Shown here piece by piece: positions 1 through 6,280 of a DNA stretch of 40,529 bases. Made by a program: the position numbers and the translations under genes. Numbering within the stretch: position 1 is the stretch's first letter; each line of letters starts with the position of its first letter. The DNA comes from an uncultured Eubacterium sp. (GTDB lineage: Bacteria > Bacillota > Clostridia > Lachnospirales > CAG-274), in assembly GCA_900545305.1 (NCBI GenBank), contig UQYD01000017.1:1-40529 (forward strand), in the 5' to 3' direction. The notes under the pieces are model-generated. The model was not told the origin of the DNA. It made no database searches and worked only from the letters and a program-made list of their open reading frames with translations.

Positions 1-193
1 CGATGGCTTGCTTGTCAAGCCACAAATTAACAAAGTTAATTTGTTCTGAATAGTGAATCGGAAAGATAAATCCGATGGCTTGCTTGTCAAGCCACAAATT
101 AACAAAGTTAATTTGTTCTGAATAGTGAATCGGAAAGATAAATCCGATGACTTAACTTGTTAAGTCACAAATTAACAAAGTTAATTTGTTCTG
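1..193 (+). repeat. Tandem array of 72-bp triple-hairpin units
   Basis: About 2.7 units with an exact 72-bp period (the CGATGR motif recurs at 1, 73 and 145); the array is cut by the window start. Each unit holds three adjacent inverted repeats: GGCTTG/CAAGCC, ACAAATTAAC/GTTAATTTGT (loop AAA), and TCGGA/TCCGA, joined by a conserved linker TCTGAATAGTGAA. In the third unit the first stem becomes GACTTAAC/GTTAAGTC (149-156 with 159-166), so both arms changed together. The array ends exactly at the stop codon of the leftward gene at 198. There is no U-tract, so these are not simple terminators. Related copies lie at 14998-15130 and 16389-16440. Confidence 0.93.
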
Positions 194-197
194 AATA

Positions 198-629
198 TTA
201 ATGCTTTTTACTTTTTTTGAATAATTTAATAATAACTAATATTATTGTTAATAAACCTGTTAATACACCAACAAGAATAAGTATAGGCAATGGTAAGTTC
301 TTGCTCTTTGGTACTTCGGCGTGTCTGTTGTCAACAACAATGTCAACTTCAAGACCATAAACACCATTGTCATATGTAACTTCATAATCAGATATTTCAA
401 ATGTTACATCGTCTCCACACTTGTCCTTAATTTCAGAAATAAGTGAAGAAGGAATGTTTCCTAAAGTTTCAATTTGATTAATTGGTTTAATGAACTGAAC
501 ATCTACAATCTCAGGGTTTTCTGTGTTTTCGCTAGTAAGAAGTACATCTTTTGTATTGTCTAATGATTTTAATAATTCCTGTATCTGTGGGGTATTGGTA
601 TTTTCAATAACAGTTTTAAAAATTTCCAT
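198..629 (-). CDS. Hypothetical tail-anchored membrane protein
   Basis: A 143-residue protein I do not recognise. Residues 1-110 are soluble and mildly acidic. Residues about 114-136 form one hydrophobic helix rich in Leu, Ile and Val, followed by a short basic tail ending KKSKKH. That arrangement fits a C-terminal anchor with the soluble domain in the cytoplasm, because there is no signal peptide and the positive tail follows the helix. A good AGGAGGG site (637-643) precedes the ATG at the usual spacing. A TTGCAA/TATACT promoter lies just upstream. The gene stands alone and its 3' end abuts the hairpin repeat array. Being a gene is fairly sure; its function is unknown. Confidence 0.75.
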   Translation of the reverse strand: MEIFKTVIENTNTPQIQELLKSLDNTKDVLLTSENTENPEIVDVQFIKPINQIETLGNIPSSLISEIKDKCGDDVTFEISDYEVTYDNGVYGLEVDIVVDNRHAEVPKSKNLPLPILILVGVLTGLLTIILVIIKLFKKSKKH

Positions 630-653
630 TTAAAATCCCTCCTATTCATCCTA

Positions 654-682
654 AGTATAACATAGTATACACCTCTTTGCAA
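654..682 (-). promoter_or_regulatory. Promoter of the tail-anchored protein gene
   Basis: Read leftward: -35 TTGCAA (677-682), 17-bp spacer, -10 TATACT (654-659). Transcription would start near 647, just ahead of the AGGAGG at 638-643, leaving a very short leader. Confidence 0.55.
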
Positions 683-683
683 G

Positions 684-712
684 TTGTATAAAAAGTCGAA
701 ATGTGATAAAAT
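684..712 (+). promoter_or_regulatory. Candidate promoter of the P1 peptidase-transporter unit
   Basis: -35 TTGTAT (684-689), 17-bp spacer, -10 TAAAAT (707-712). It partly overlaps the divergent promoter at 654-682. A TTGAGA/TATAAA pair at 733-760 is closer to the gene, but transcripts from it would start after the ribosome site, so it is less likely. Confidence 0.45.
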
Positions 713-774
713 ATCTTAAATAGTTTTTGATTTTGAGAACTTATACACATATGTTATAAAAAGAGGGTGTACTT

Positions 775-1734
775 GTGGAAAACATAAACATAAATGAAAT
801 AGAAGGTGTAAAAATCGGAAATGCTCAGGATTACAATGGGGGAACAGGTATTACGGTAATTCTTTGTCCAAATGGAGCAAGAGCTGGTGTAGATATAAGA
901 GGTGGTGGACCGGCATCACGAGAAACTCCCCTTTTAAATCCTGTAGCAGACGCAGAGATTATTCATTCTGTTGTGTTAAGTGGTGGTTCAGCCTTTGGAC
1001 TTGATGCTGCCGGTGGTGTAATGGAATATCTGGAAAAGAAAAATATAGGCTTCGATGTTGGGGTTACAAAAGTTCCATTGGTTTGTCAAAGCTGTATTTT
1101 TGACTTGCCTGTAGGAGATGTGTTTACAAGACCTGACAAGGCTATGGCAATAAAGGCTTGTGAAAATGCAGAGTTAAACAACCCACAGTCAGGTTGTGTA
1201 GGTGGAGGAACTGGTGCAACAGTAGGCAAAATATTAGGTGCTGAAAGGTGTATGAAGTCTGGACTAGGTATTGCCTGTGTTAAAATAGGAGAATTAAAAG
1301 TAGGTGCAGTTGTTGTACTTAATGCCTTTGGCGATGTGTTTGACACCAATGGAAAGAGAATTGCAGGACTTTTAAACGAAGATAAAACCGGATTTTCAAG
1401 TACAGAGGAAGAAATGTATAAATCTATACAGCCTAAAAAACAGTTTAACACAAATACCACAATAGGTGCTATAATAACAAATGGCAAATTTGACAAGACA
1501 AAGCTTAATAAAATAGCATCTATGACACATAATGGTTATGCTCGTTCTATAAATCCAGTACATACAATGGCAGATGGCGACAGCATTTATGCCCTTAGCG
1601 TAGGAGAGGTTGAGGCTGATTTAAACACAGTTGGCACACTTTCAGCAAGGGTAATGTCTATGGCAATAGAAAATGCCATAAAATCAGCTGAGTCAATGTA
1701 TGGCTTAACAGCATATAAAGATTTAAAATTTTAA
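775..1734 (+). CDS. P1 family (DmpA/BapA-type) N-terminal nucleophile aminopeptidase
   Basis: 319 residues, close to the usual length of this family. P1 peptidases fold as one chain and cleave themselves to expose an N-terminal Ser or Thr that does catalysis, usually on N-terminal residues of small peptides or beta-amino peptides. Supporting motifs are the Gly-rich SGGSAFGLDAAGG (69-81), GCVGGGTGATVGK (140-152), and the junction NTTIGAIITNG (227-237), where Asn227-Thr228 is the probable self-cleavage site. The conserved HTMADGD lies at 263-269. The start is GTG at 775, preceded by AAGAGGGTG. The DMT transporter follows after 10 bp, so the two are probably co-transcribed; a peptide or amino-acid role for the pair is inference. 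The real substrate is unknown. Confidence 0.87.
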   Translation: MENININEIEGVKIGNAQDYNGGTGITVILCPNGARAGVDIRGGGPASRETPLLNPVADAEIIHSVVLSGGSAFGLDAAGGVMEYLEKKNIGFDVGVTKVPLVCQSCIFDLPVGDVFTRPDKAMAIKACENAELNNPQSGCVGGGTGATVGKILGAERCMKSGLGIACVKIGELKVGAVVVLNAFGDVFDTNGKRIAGLLNEDKTGFSSTEEEMYKSIQPKKQFNTNTTIGAIITNGKFDKTKLNKIASMTHNGYARSINPVHTMADGDSIYALSVGEVEADLNTVGTLSARVMSMAIENAIKSAESMYGLTAYKDLKF

Positions 1735-1744
1735 GGAGTAACAA

Positions 1745-2674
1745 ATGAATAAGAATTTTTTTACAAAGCCACTTAATATACTTTTATTGGCTATTGTTTC
1801 AACTGCCCTTTGGGGAAGTGCAATTCCGGTAATAAAAATAGGCTATGAGGCTTATCAGATAGAGGGAAATGATGTAGCGTCAAAATTGCTTTTCGCCGGT
1901 ATTCGTTTCTTTTTTGCCGGACTTATAGTTGTGATTTACGATTGCATAGTAAAGAAGAAAATTGTAATACCTAAAAAAGACGAATGGGGTGGAATATTAG
2001 GACTTTCTGCTGTACAGACAGTTTTCGAATACATATTCTTTTATTTATCACTTACATATCTTTCAGGGGTGAAGGGTTCAATACTTAATTCTATAGGCAA
2101 TTTCTTTGCTGTAATATTGGCTCACTTTGCTTTTACAAATGATAAATTGACAGTTAAAAAGATAGTAGGTTGTATACTGGGCTTTGGTGGTGTTGCGCTT
2201 TGTTGTTTTGAACATGGTATGGACTTTTCATTCAAATTTCAGGGCGACGGATTTATACTTATTGCAGCCTTTTGCTTTGCTTTAGGTTCTGTAATTACAA
2301 AAAAGGTTACAGCAAAGTCTGAATCGGTTATGGTAACAGGTTATCAGCTTGGTATTGGTGGTATAATTATTATGATAATAGGTCTTGCCTTTGGTGGACA
2401 TATCAAAGCTCCAGATGTAAGTGCTGTATTTATAATGGTTTATTTGTCACTTTTGTCATCAGTGGCCTTTACTGTATGGGCAGCACTTTTAAAGTACAAT
2501 CCGGTAGGTAAAATTTCAATTTATTGCTTTTTAAATCCGGTTTTCGGTGTTATACTCTCAGGTGTTCTTTTAGGAGAGGATATTTTCAATATCAGAAGTC
2601 TTATTTCACTTTTGCTTGTAAGTTTAGGTATTTATATTGTAAATGCCACAATAGGAAAAGAGAAGAAGGCGTAA
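1745..2674 (+). CDS. DMT superfamily (EamA) transporter
   Basis: 309 residues with about ten hydrophobic helices arranged as two EamA repeats, the standard drug/metabolite transporter build. Each repeat is about 140 residues. The first helix carries the typical ALWGSAIPVIK motif. The family moves small organic molecules such as amino acids, purines and drugs across the inner membrane, usually outward; the substrate cannot be read from sequence. It has an AAGGAG site and lies 10 bp after the P1 peptidase, which suggests export or import of that enzyme's product. A rho-independent-like hairpin follows. Confidence 0.87.
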   Translation: MNKNFFTKPLNILLLAIVSTALWGSAIPVIKIGYEAYQIEGNDVASKLLFAGIRFFFAGLIVVIYDCIVKKKIVIPKKDEWGGILGLSAVQTVFEYIFFYLSLTYLSGVKGSILNSIGNFFAVILAHFAFTNDKLTVKKIVGCILGFGGVALCCFEHGMDFSFKFQGDGFILIAAFCFALGSVITKKVTAKSESVMVTGYQLGIGGIIIMIIGLAFGGHIKAPDVSAVFIMVYLSLLSSVAFTVWAALLKYNPVGKISIYCFLNPVFGVILSGVLLGEDIFNIRSLISLLLVSLGIYIVNATIGKEKKA

Positions 2675-2681
2675 ATTATCG

Positions 2682-2722
2682 CAAGAAATTAGGCATTTTT
2701 ACTAGCTTAATTTCTTGTGTTT
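2682..2722 (+). terminator. Hairpin after the DMT transporter
   Basis: Stem CAAGAAATTA (2682-2691) with TAATTTCTTG (2708-2717), plus an inner GC pair, followed by a weak TGTTTTG tail. It separates the transporter from the tRNA gene. The poor U-tract makes strict termination uncertain. Confidence 0.5.
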
Positions 2723-2723
2723 T

Positions 2724-2795
2724 GTGCCCATAGTCTAACGGATAAAACGCATGGCTCCGACCCGTGAATTAGGGGTTCGATTCCCCTTGGGCATA
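2724..2795 (+). tRNA. tRNA-Arg (anticodon CCG)
   Basis: The cloverleaf can be folded by hand. The acceptor stem is GTGCCCA with TGGGCAT (first pair G-U). The anticodon stem is CATGG/CCGTG with loop CTCCGAC, giving anticodon CCG, which reads CGG arginine codons. The T arm is AGGGG/CCCCT with loop TTCGATT. The discriminator base is A at 2795 and CCA is not encoded. The D stem carries one C-A mismatch. CGG codons are rare in the neighbouring genes, so this reads a minor codon. Confidence 0.93.
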
Positions 2796-2805
2796 CTCAA
2801 AAAAC

Positions 2806-2834
2806 TTGACAAAATTTCCACTTGGTATTAAAAT
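2806..2834 (+). promoter_or_regulatory. proS promoter
   Basis: Consensus -35 TTGACA (2806-2811), 17-bp spacer, -10 TAAAAT (2829-2834), followed by a leader of about 25 nt and AAGGAG. The leader is too short for a T-box, so proS appears to be constitutively expressed. Confidence 0.8.
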
Positions 2835-2864
2835 TAAAGTATTATTATTTAAGGAGAAATCGAA

Positions 2865-4298
2865 ATGGCTAAAGAAAAACTTGTTACAGCGATTACCTCT
2901 ATGAATGAGGATTTCGCTCAGTGGTATACTGATGTTGTAAAGAAAGCCGAACTTATTGATTATTCAAGTGTTCGTGGCTGTATGATTTTAAGACCTAATG
3001 GCTACGCTATATGGGAAAATATTCAGAAAGAACTTGATGCTAGATTTAAGGCAACTGGCGTTGAGAATGTGTATATGCCTTTATTTATTCCGGAAAGCCT
3101 TTTACAGAAGGAAAAGGACCATGTTGAAGGTTTTGCTCCGGAAGTAGCTTGGGTTACTCATGGTGGCTTAGAAAAACTTCCAGAAAGACTTTGTGTAAGA
3201 CCTACATCAGAAACTCTTTTCTGTGATTTATATGCAAATATTGTTCAGTCTTACAGAGATTTACCAAAGCTCTACAATCAGTGGTGTTCAGTAGTTCGTT
3301 GGGAAAAGACTACTAGACCTTTCCTTCGTTCTATGGAATTCTTATGGCAGGAAGGTCATACTGCTCACGCAACAGCTGAAGAAGCAGAAGAAAGAACAAT
3401 TCAGATGCTTAACGTATATGCTGATTTCTGTGAAAACGTTCTTGCTATCCCTATGATTAAGGGTAAGAAGACAGATAAAGAAAAGTTTGCAGGTGCTCAT
3501 TCTACTTATACTATTGAAGCTCTTATGCACGATGGTAAAGCTTTACAGTCTGGTACTAGCCATAACTTTGGCGATGGATTTGCTCATGCTTTTGGTGTTC
3601 AGTATACAGATAAGGAAAACAAGCTCCAGTATGTTCACCAGACTTCTTGGGGTATGTCTACTAGAATTATCGGTGCTGTAATTATGGTACATGGTGATGA
3701 TAGTGGTCTTGTTCTTCCACCTAGAATTGCTCCAAATCAGGTAGTTATTGTACCTATTATGCAGAAGAAGGAAGGCGTTCTTGAAAAGGCTAACGAAGTT
3801 AAGGAACAGCTTTCTAAGGTTTCAAGAGTTATTCTTGACGATAGCGAAAAATCTCCAGGTTGGAAGTTTAGCGAATACGAAATGAGAGGTATTCCGGTAA
3901 GAGTAGAATTAGGACCTAGAGATATTGAAAATAATCAGGCTGTTCTTGCTAGACGTGATACAGGCGAAAAGATTACTGTAAGCCTTGATAATATTGCTGA
4001 AGAAGTTACTAAGCTTTTAGATACTATTCAGCACGATATGCTTGAAAGAGCAAGAAAGCACAGAGATTCTCATACTTATACTGCTCACAATATGGACGAA
4101 TTTGCAAAGACAGTTAAGGAAACTCCTGGTTTTGTAAAGGCTATGTGGTGTGGCGATGAAGAATGTGAAAACAAGATTAAGGAAATGACAGGTGCTACAT
4201 CAAGATGTATGCCTTTTGAACAGGAACATATTGATGATAAGTGCGTTTGCTGTGGTAAGCCAGCTAAGACTATGGTTTACTGGGGTAAGGCATACTAA
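2865..4298 (+). CDS. proS: Prolyl-tRNA synthetase, short archaeal/eukaryotic-type
   Basis: 477 residues; attaches proline to tRNA-Pro in the cytoplasm. Class II synthetase features are visible: motif 2 region VVRWEKTTRPFLRSMEFLWQ, the TSE of the proline pocket (RPTSETLF), the GTSHNFG segment, and motif 3 near GVGDDSG-like HGDDSGLVLPPRIAPNQVV. The C-terminal extension ends in Tyr and has four clustered cysteines (CGDEEC, CVCC), a zinc-binding region of this type. The protein lacks the YbaK-like editing insertion of the longer bacterial form, explaining its length of about 480 rather than 570. The ATG follows AAGGAG and a strong promoter, and a clear terminator ends the unit. Confidence 0.97.
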   Translation: MAKEKLVTAITSMNEDFAQWYTDVVKKAELIDYSSVRGCMILRPNGYAIWENIQKELDARFKATGVENVYMPLFIPESLLQKEKDHVEGFAPEVAWVTHGGLEKLPERLCVRPTSETLFCDLYANIVQSYRDLPKLYNQWCSVVRWEKTTRPFLRSMEFLWQEGHTAHATAEEAEERTIQMLNVYADFCENVLAIPMIKGKKTDKEKFAGAHSTYTIEALMHDGKALQSGTSHNFGDGFAHAFGVQYTDKENKLQYVHQTSWGMSTRIIGAVIMVHGDDSGLVLPPRIAPNQVVIVPIMQKKEGVLEKANEVKEQLSKVSRVILDDSEKSPGWKFSEYEMRGIPVRVELGPRDIENNQAVLARRDTGEKITVSLDNIAEEVTKLLDTIQHDMLERARKHRDSHTYTAHNMDEFAKTVKETPGFVKAMWCGDEECENKIKEMTGATSRCMPFEQEHIDDKCVCCGKPAKTMVYWGKAY

Positions 4299-4313
4299 TA
4301 TATTGGATTTTAG

Positions 4314-4349
4314 AGTATCGCTTGACGGTTGTTGGGCGATACTTTTTTT
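4314..4349 (+). terminator. proS terminator
   Basis: Stem AGTATCGC (4314-4321) with GCGATACT (4336-4343), running directly into a T-tract of seven. A classic rho-independent terminator. Confidence 0.9.
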
Positions 4350-4350
4350 A

Positions 4351-4378
4351 TTGACAAATTTGATTTTTAGGGTATAAT
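4351..4378 (+). promoter_or_regulatory. Promoter of the Fic gene
   Basis: -35 TTGACA (4351-4356), 16-bp spacer, -10 TATAAT (4373-4378). Both hexamers match consensus exactly. It begins immediately after the proS terminator and gives a leader of about 100 nt that carries two direct repeats. Confidence 0.85.
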
Positions 4379-4392
4379 ATCTATAACTTAAA

Positions 4393-4467
4393 GTGTGAAA
4401 ATAGGCTTTTTCGAACTTTAATAGGTTATATATGTATATATAGTGTGTGAAATTGTGACTTTTCGAA
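4393..4467 (+). repeat. Pair of 23-bp imperfect direct repeats in the Fic leader
   Basis: Copies at 4393-4415 and 4445-4467 match at 18 of 23 positions. Both start GTGTGAAA and end TTTTCGAA. An alternating TATATA stretch lies between them. They sit downstream of the promoter, where a repressor or an RNA element could act. Confidence 0.6.
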
Positions 4468-4484
4468 AATAAAGAGGTGATTTT

Positions 4485-5681
4485 TTGAACTATGAACTTC
4501 TATCATCATTGTATTATAAAAGCAAGAAAGAATATGAACAGGAATATAATGACAGATTTAATAGTGTAGCATCTAAAAGACTTAATATTAGTATAGAAGA
4601 AAATCAATGTTTTTATATACTTACAGAGGAAGTAGTAAACAAACTTTATAATGTAATGGTGTTAAATCAAAAGTTAGATAAATTGACTTCGGAAATTCCC
4701 GGAATAGCATTACAGCAATATATAAAAAAATGCCTTATTGATGAAATTGTCCTTACAAATGAAATAGAGGGCGTTGTAAGTACAAGAAAAGATATAAATG
4801 AAATTCTTGAAAATGTAGAAGATAAGAATAAAAGACTTACAGGTTTGGTAAACAAATATCTAAAATTGTGTAGTGAAGAAAATATTGACATAATTACCTG
4901 TAATGATGTAAGAAATATATATAATGACCTTTTGTGGGAAGAAATTAGTGAAGATGATAAATTAAATTTGCCTGACGGAGTTTATTTTAGAAAAGAGGGG
5001 GTAGATGTACTTTCTCCATTTAAAAAGGTAATACACAAGGGTGTAATACCAGAGGAAAAAATAAATTTAATGATGACACAGGCATTAAATATTTTAAATG
5101 ATAAGGATATTATACCTATTTTAAGAATAGCAATATTCCATTATTTATTTGGATATATTCACCCCTTTTATGACGGTAATGGCAGAACAAGCCGATTTAT
5201 AAGCAGTTATCTTTTGTCAAAGGAATTAAATACACTAACAGGTTTTGGACTTTCCTATGCAATAAAGGAAAATATATCACAGTATTATAAGGGATTTAAA
5301 ACAGTAAATGAAAAGAAGAATAAAGGGGATTTAACACCTTTTATAATTTCATTTTTGGATATTTTATCAAAGGAATTGGAAAGCTTAAATAATTCTGTTA
5401 TTGAGAGAATAAATATTATAAATAGATATAGCAAAGTTATTGAGGTTATGGAGAAAAAAGATAAACAGAAACAAAATATAATTTATGTCATTTTTCAAGA
5501 AACCCTTTTTGGAGAGGCTGGTATAGATGTATCTAGCCTTGTAGAATTTACAGAAACCTCTAAATATAAGGTTACACAGGTGCTAAAAGAATACGATGAT
5601 ATGCTTATAAAAAATAAAATAGGCAGAAAAAATTACTATAGTTTTGATTTAGATGCTGTAGATGAAAAGTATTTGGACTAA
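4485..5681 (+). CDS. Fic family protein with N-terminal inhibitory motif
   Basis: 398 residues. Fic enzymes transfer AMP or another phosphate-containing group from a nucleotide to a target hydroxyl. The catalytic loop HPFYDGNGR is at 226-234 with His226 as general base. The N-terminal segment TNEIEG (91-96) fits the inhibitory helix motif [S/T]xxxE[G/N], whose Glu95 would block ATP binding; this makes it a self-inhibited class II Fic protein. Residues about 300-390 look like a winged-helix DNA-binding domain (SSLVEFTETSKYKVTQVLKEY), common in this subfamily. The start is TTG at 4485, 8 nt or so after AAAGAGGTG. It is monocistronic with its own strong promoter. The target is unknown. Confidence 0.9.
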   Translation: MNYELLSSLYYKSKKEYEQEYNDRFNSVASKRLNISIEENQCFYILTEEVVNKLYNVMVLNQKLDKLTSEIPGIALQQYIKKCLIDEIVLTNEIEGVVSTRKDINEILENVEDKNKRLTGLVNKYLKLCSEENIDIITCNDVRNIYNDLLWEEISEDDKLNLPDGVYFRKEGVDVLSPFKKVIHKGVIPEEKINLMMTQALNILNDKDIIPILRIAIFHYLFGYIHPFYDGNGRTSRFISSYLLSKELNTLTGFGLSYAIKENISQYYKGFKTVNEKKNKGDLTPFIISFLDILSKELESLNNSVIERINIINRYSKVIEVMEKKDKQKQNIIYVIFQETLFGEAGIDVSSLVEFTETSKYKVTQVLKEYDDMLIKNKIGRKNYYSFDLDAVDEKYLD

Positions 5682-5683
5682 AT

Positions 5684-5720
5684 AAAAATGGAATGTGCAA
5701 AGTAAACACATTCCATTTTT
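5684..5720. terminator. Bidirectional terminator between the Fic gene and the EF-hand-like gene
   Basis: Perfect 14-bp stem AAAAATGGAATGTG (5684-5697) with CACATTCCATTTTT (5707-5720). It has a T-run in both directions and sits between two convergent stop codons. Confidence 0.9.
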
Positions 5721-5725
5721 GTTAT

Positions 5726-6064
5726 TTAAAAGTCGAAATCATCTGAGCCAAAGTCATCAGAACCAAAATCATCTGAGCTGAAATCATCAGAATCAAAGTC
5801 ATCGTAATCGTCTACATCAATGCCGGCATCTTCCAAAGCCTCTCGTTTTTCATCATCGTCCATTAACTCAAATTCATCTTTGGTAATACCGGTAAAAGAC
5901 AGGTCTTGGTATAAATCATCACCGTTTATAGAAATATTAGATGAGTTGCCACCACTTAAAAAATCCAGTTCCATGGCTTTTTCTGTTGAATTAAGCTCGC
6001 CATCTCTGTCAAAGTCAAACATTCTGTCTATTGGATTATCCACTTTATCGTCCCAAAATCCCAT
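5726..6064 (-). CDS. Small acidic protein with one EF-hand-like loop
   Basis: 112 residues from the ATG at 6064; an upstream in-frame ATG at 6073 overlaps the ribosome site AAAGGA and is less likely. Residues 17-28 read DFDRDGELNSTE, matching the DxDxDGxLxxxE pattern of a Ca-binding EF-hand loop. The C-terminal 25 residues are tandem SDDF/GSDDF repeats that are strongly acidic. There is no signal peptide or membrane helix. It converges on the Fic gene with a shared terminator. The family is not one I can name; calcium binding is an inference from the single loop, and most EF-hands work in pairs. Confidence 0.75.
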   Translation of the reverse strand: MGFWDDKVDNPIDRMFDFDRDGELNSTEKAMELDFLSGGNSSNISINGDDLYQDLSFTGITKDEFELMDDDEKREALEDAGIDVDDYDDFDSDDFSSDDFGSDDFGSDDFDF

Positions 6065-6130
6065 AAAAAACATCCTTTCACAATAGCTAAATATAACTTC
6101 TCTGTTCTATGATTAGAATATATCACATCT

Positions 6131-6152
6131 ATTGTCCCATAATTGTCCCTTA
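6131..6152. repeat. Tandem 11-bp direct repeat upstream of the acidic-protein gene
   Basis: ATTGTCCCATA (6131-6141) is followed directly by ATTGTCCCTTA (6142-6152). The 11-bp period and the position about 65-90 bp upstream of the leftward gene would suit a tandem-binding regulator. Confidence 0.5.
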
Positions 6153-6235
6153 TGACCAAAATTAAAAAAATTAATAAATAATTGTATCCAAAATAAATTA
6201 TGACCTTAATTTGTGACTTGACACATCAAGCTCAA

Positions 6236-6272
6236 TATAAAAAGCAGTAGATGAATTACCACCTACTGCTTT
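6236..6272 (-). terminator. argH terminator
   Basis: Read leftward: stem AAAGCAGTAG/CTACTGCTTT (arms 6263-6272 and 6241-6250), then a TTTTTATA tail. It lies 9 bp beyond the argH stop. Confidence 0.88.
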
Positions 6273-6280
6273 CAAAAATG

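Noticed and set aside
1..193. Tandem repeats at the left edge as a CRISPR array
   Set aside because: Units abut without unique spacers and the variation is in arms of inverted repeats. No cas gene is present.
1086..1496. Long antisense open frame inside the P1 peptidase
   Set aside because: It has no ribosome site, mirrors the sense codons, and overlaps a well-supported gene. It is a shadow.
2790..2797. Encoded CCA tail for the tRNA
   Set aside because: The sequence after the discriminator A is CTC, so CCA must be added by the nucleotidyltransferase.
2806..2864. T-box or other riboswitch ahead of proS
   Set aside because: The leader is only about 25 nt from the -10 region, with no specifier or antiterminator elements.
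6218..6240. TTGACA upstream of the argH terminator as a promoter
   Set aside because: The only downstream TATAA lies 12 bp away, too short a spacer, and the next gene faces the other way.
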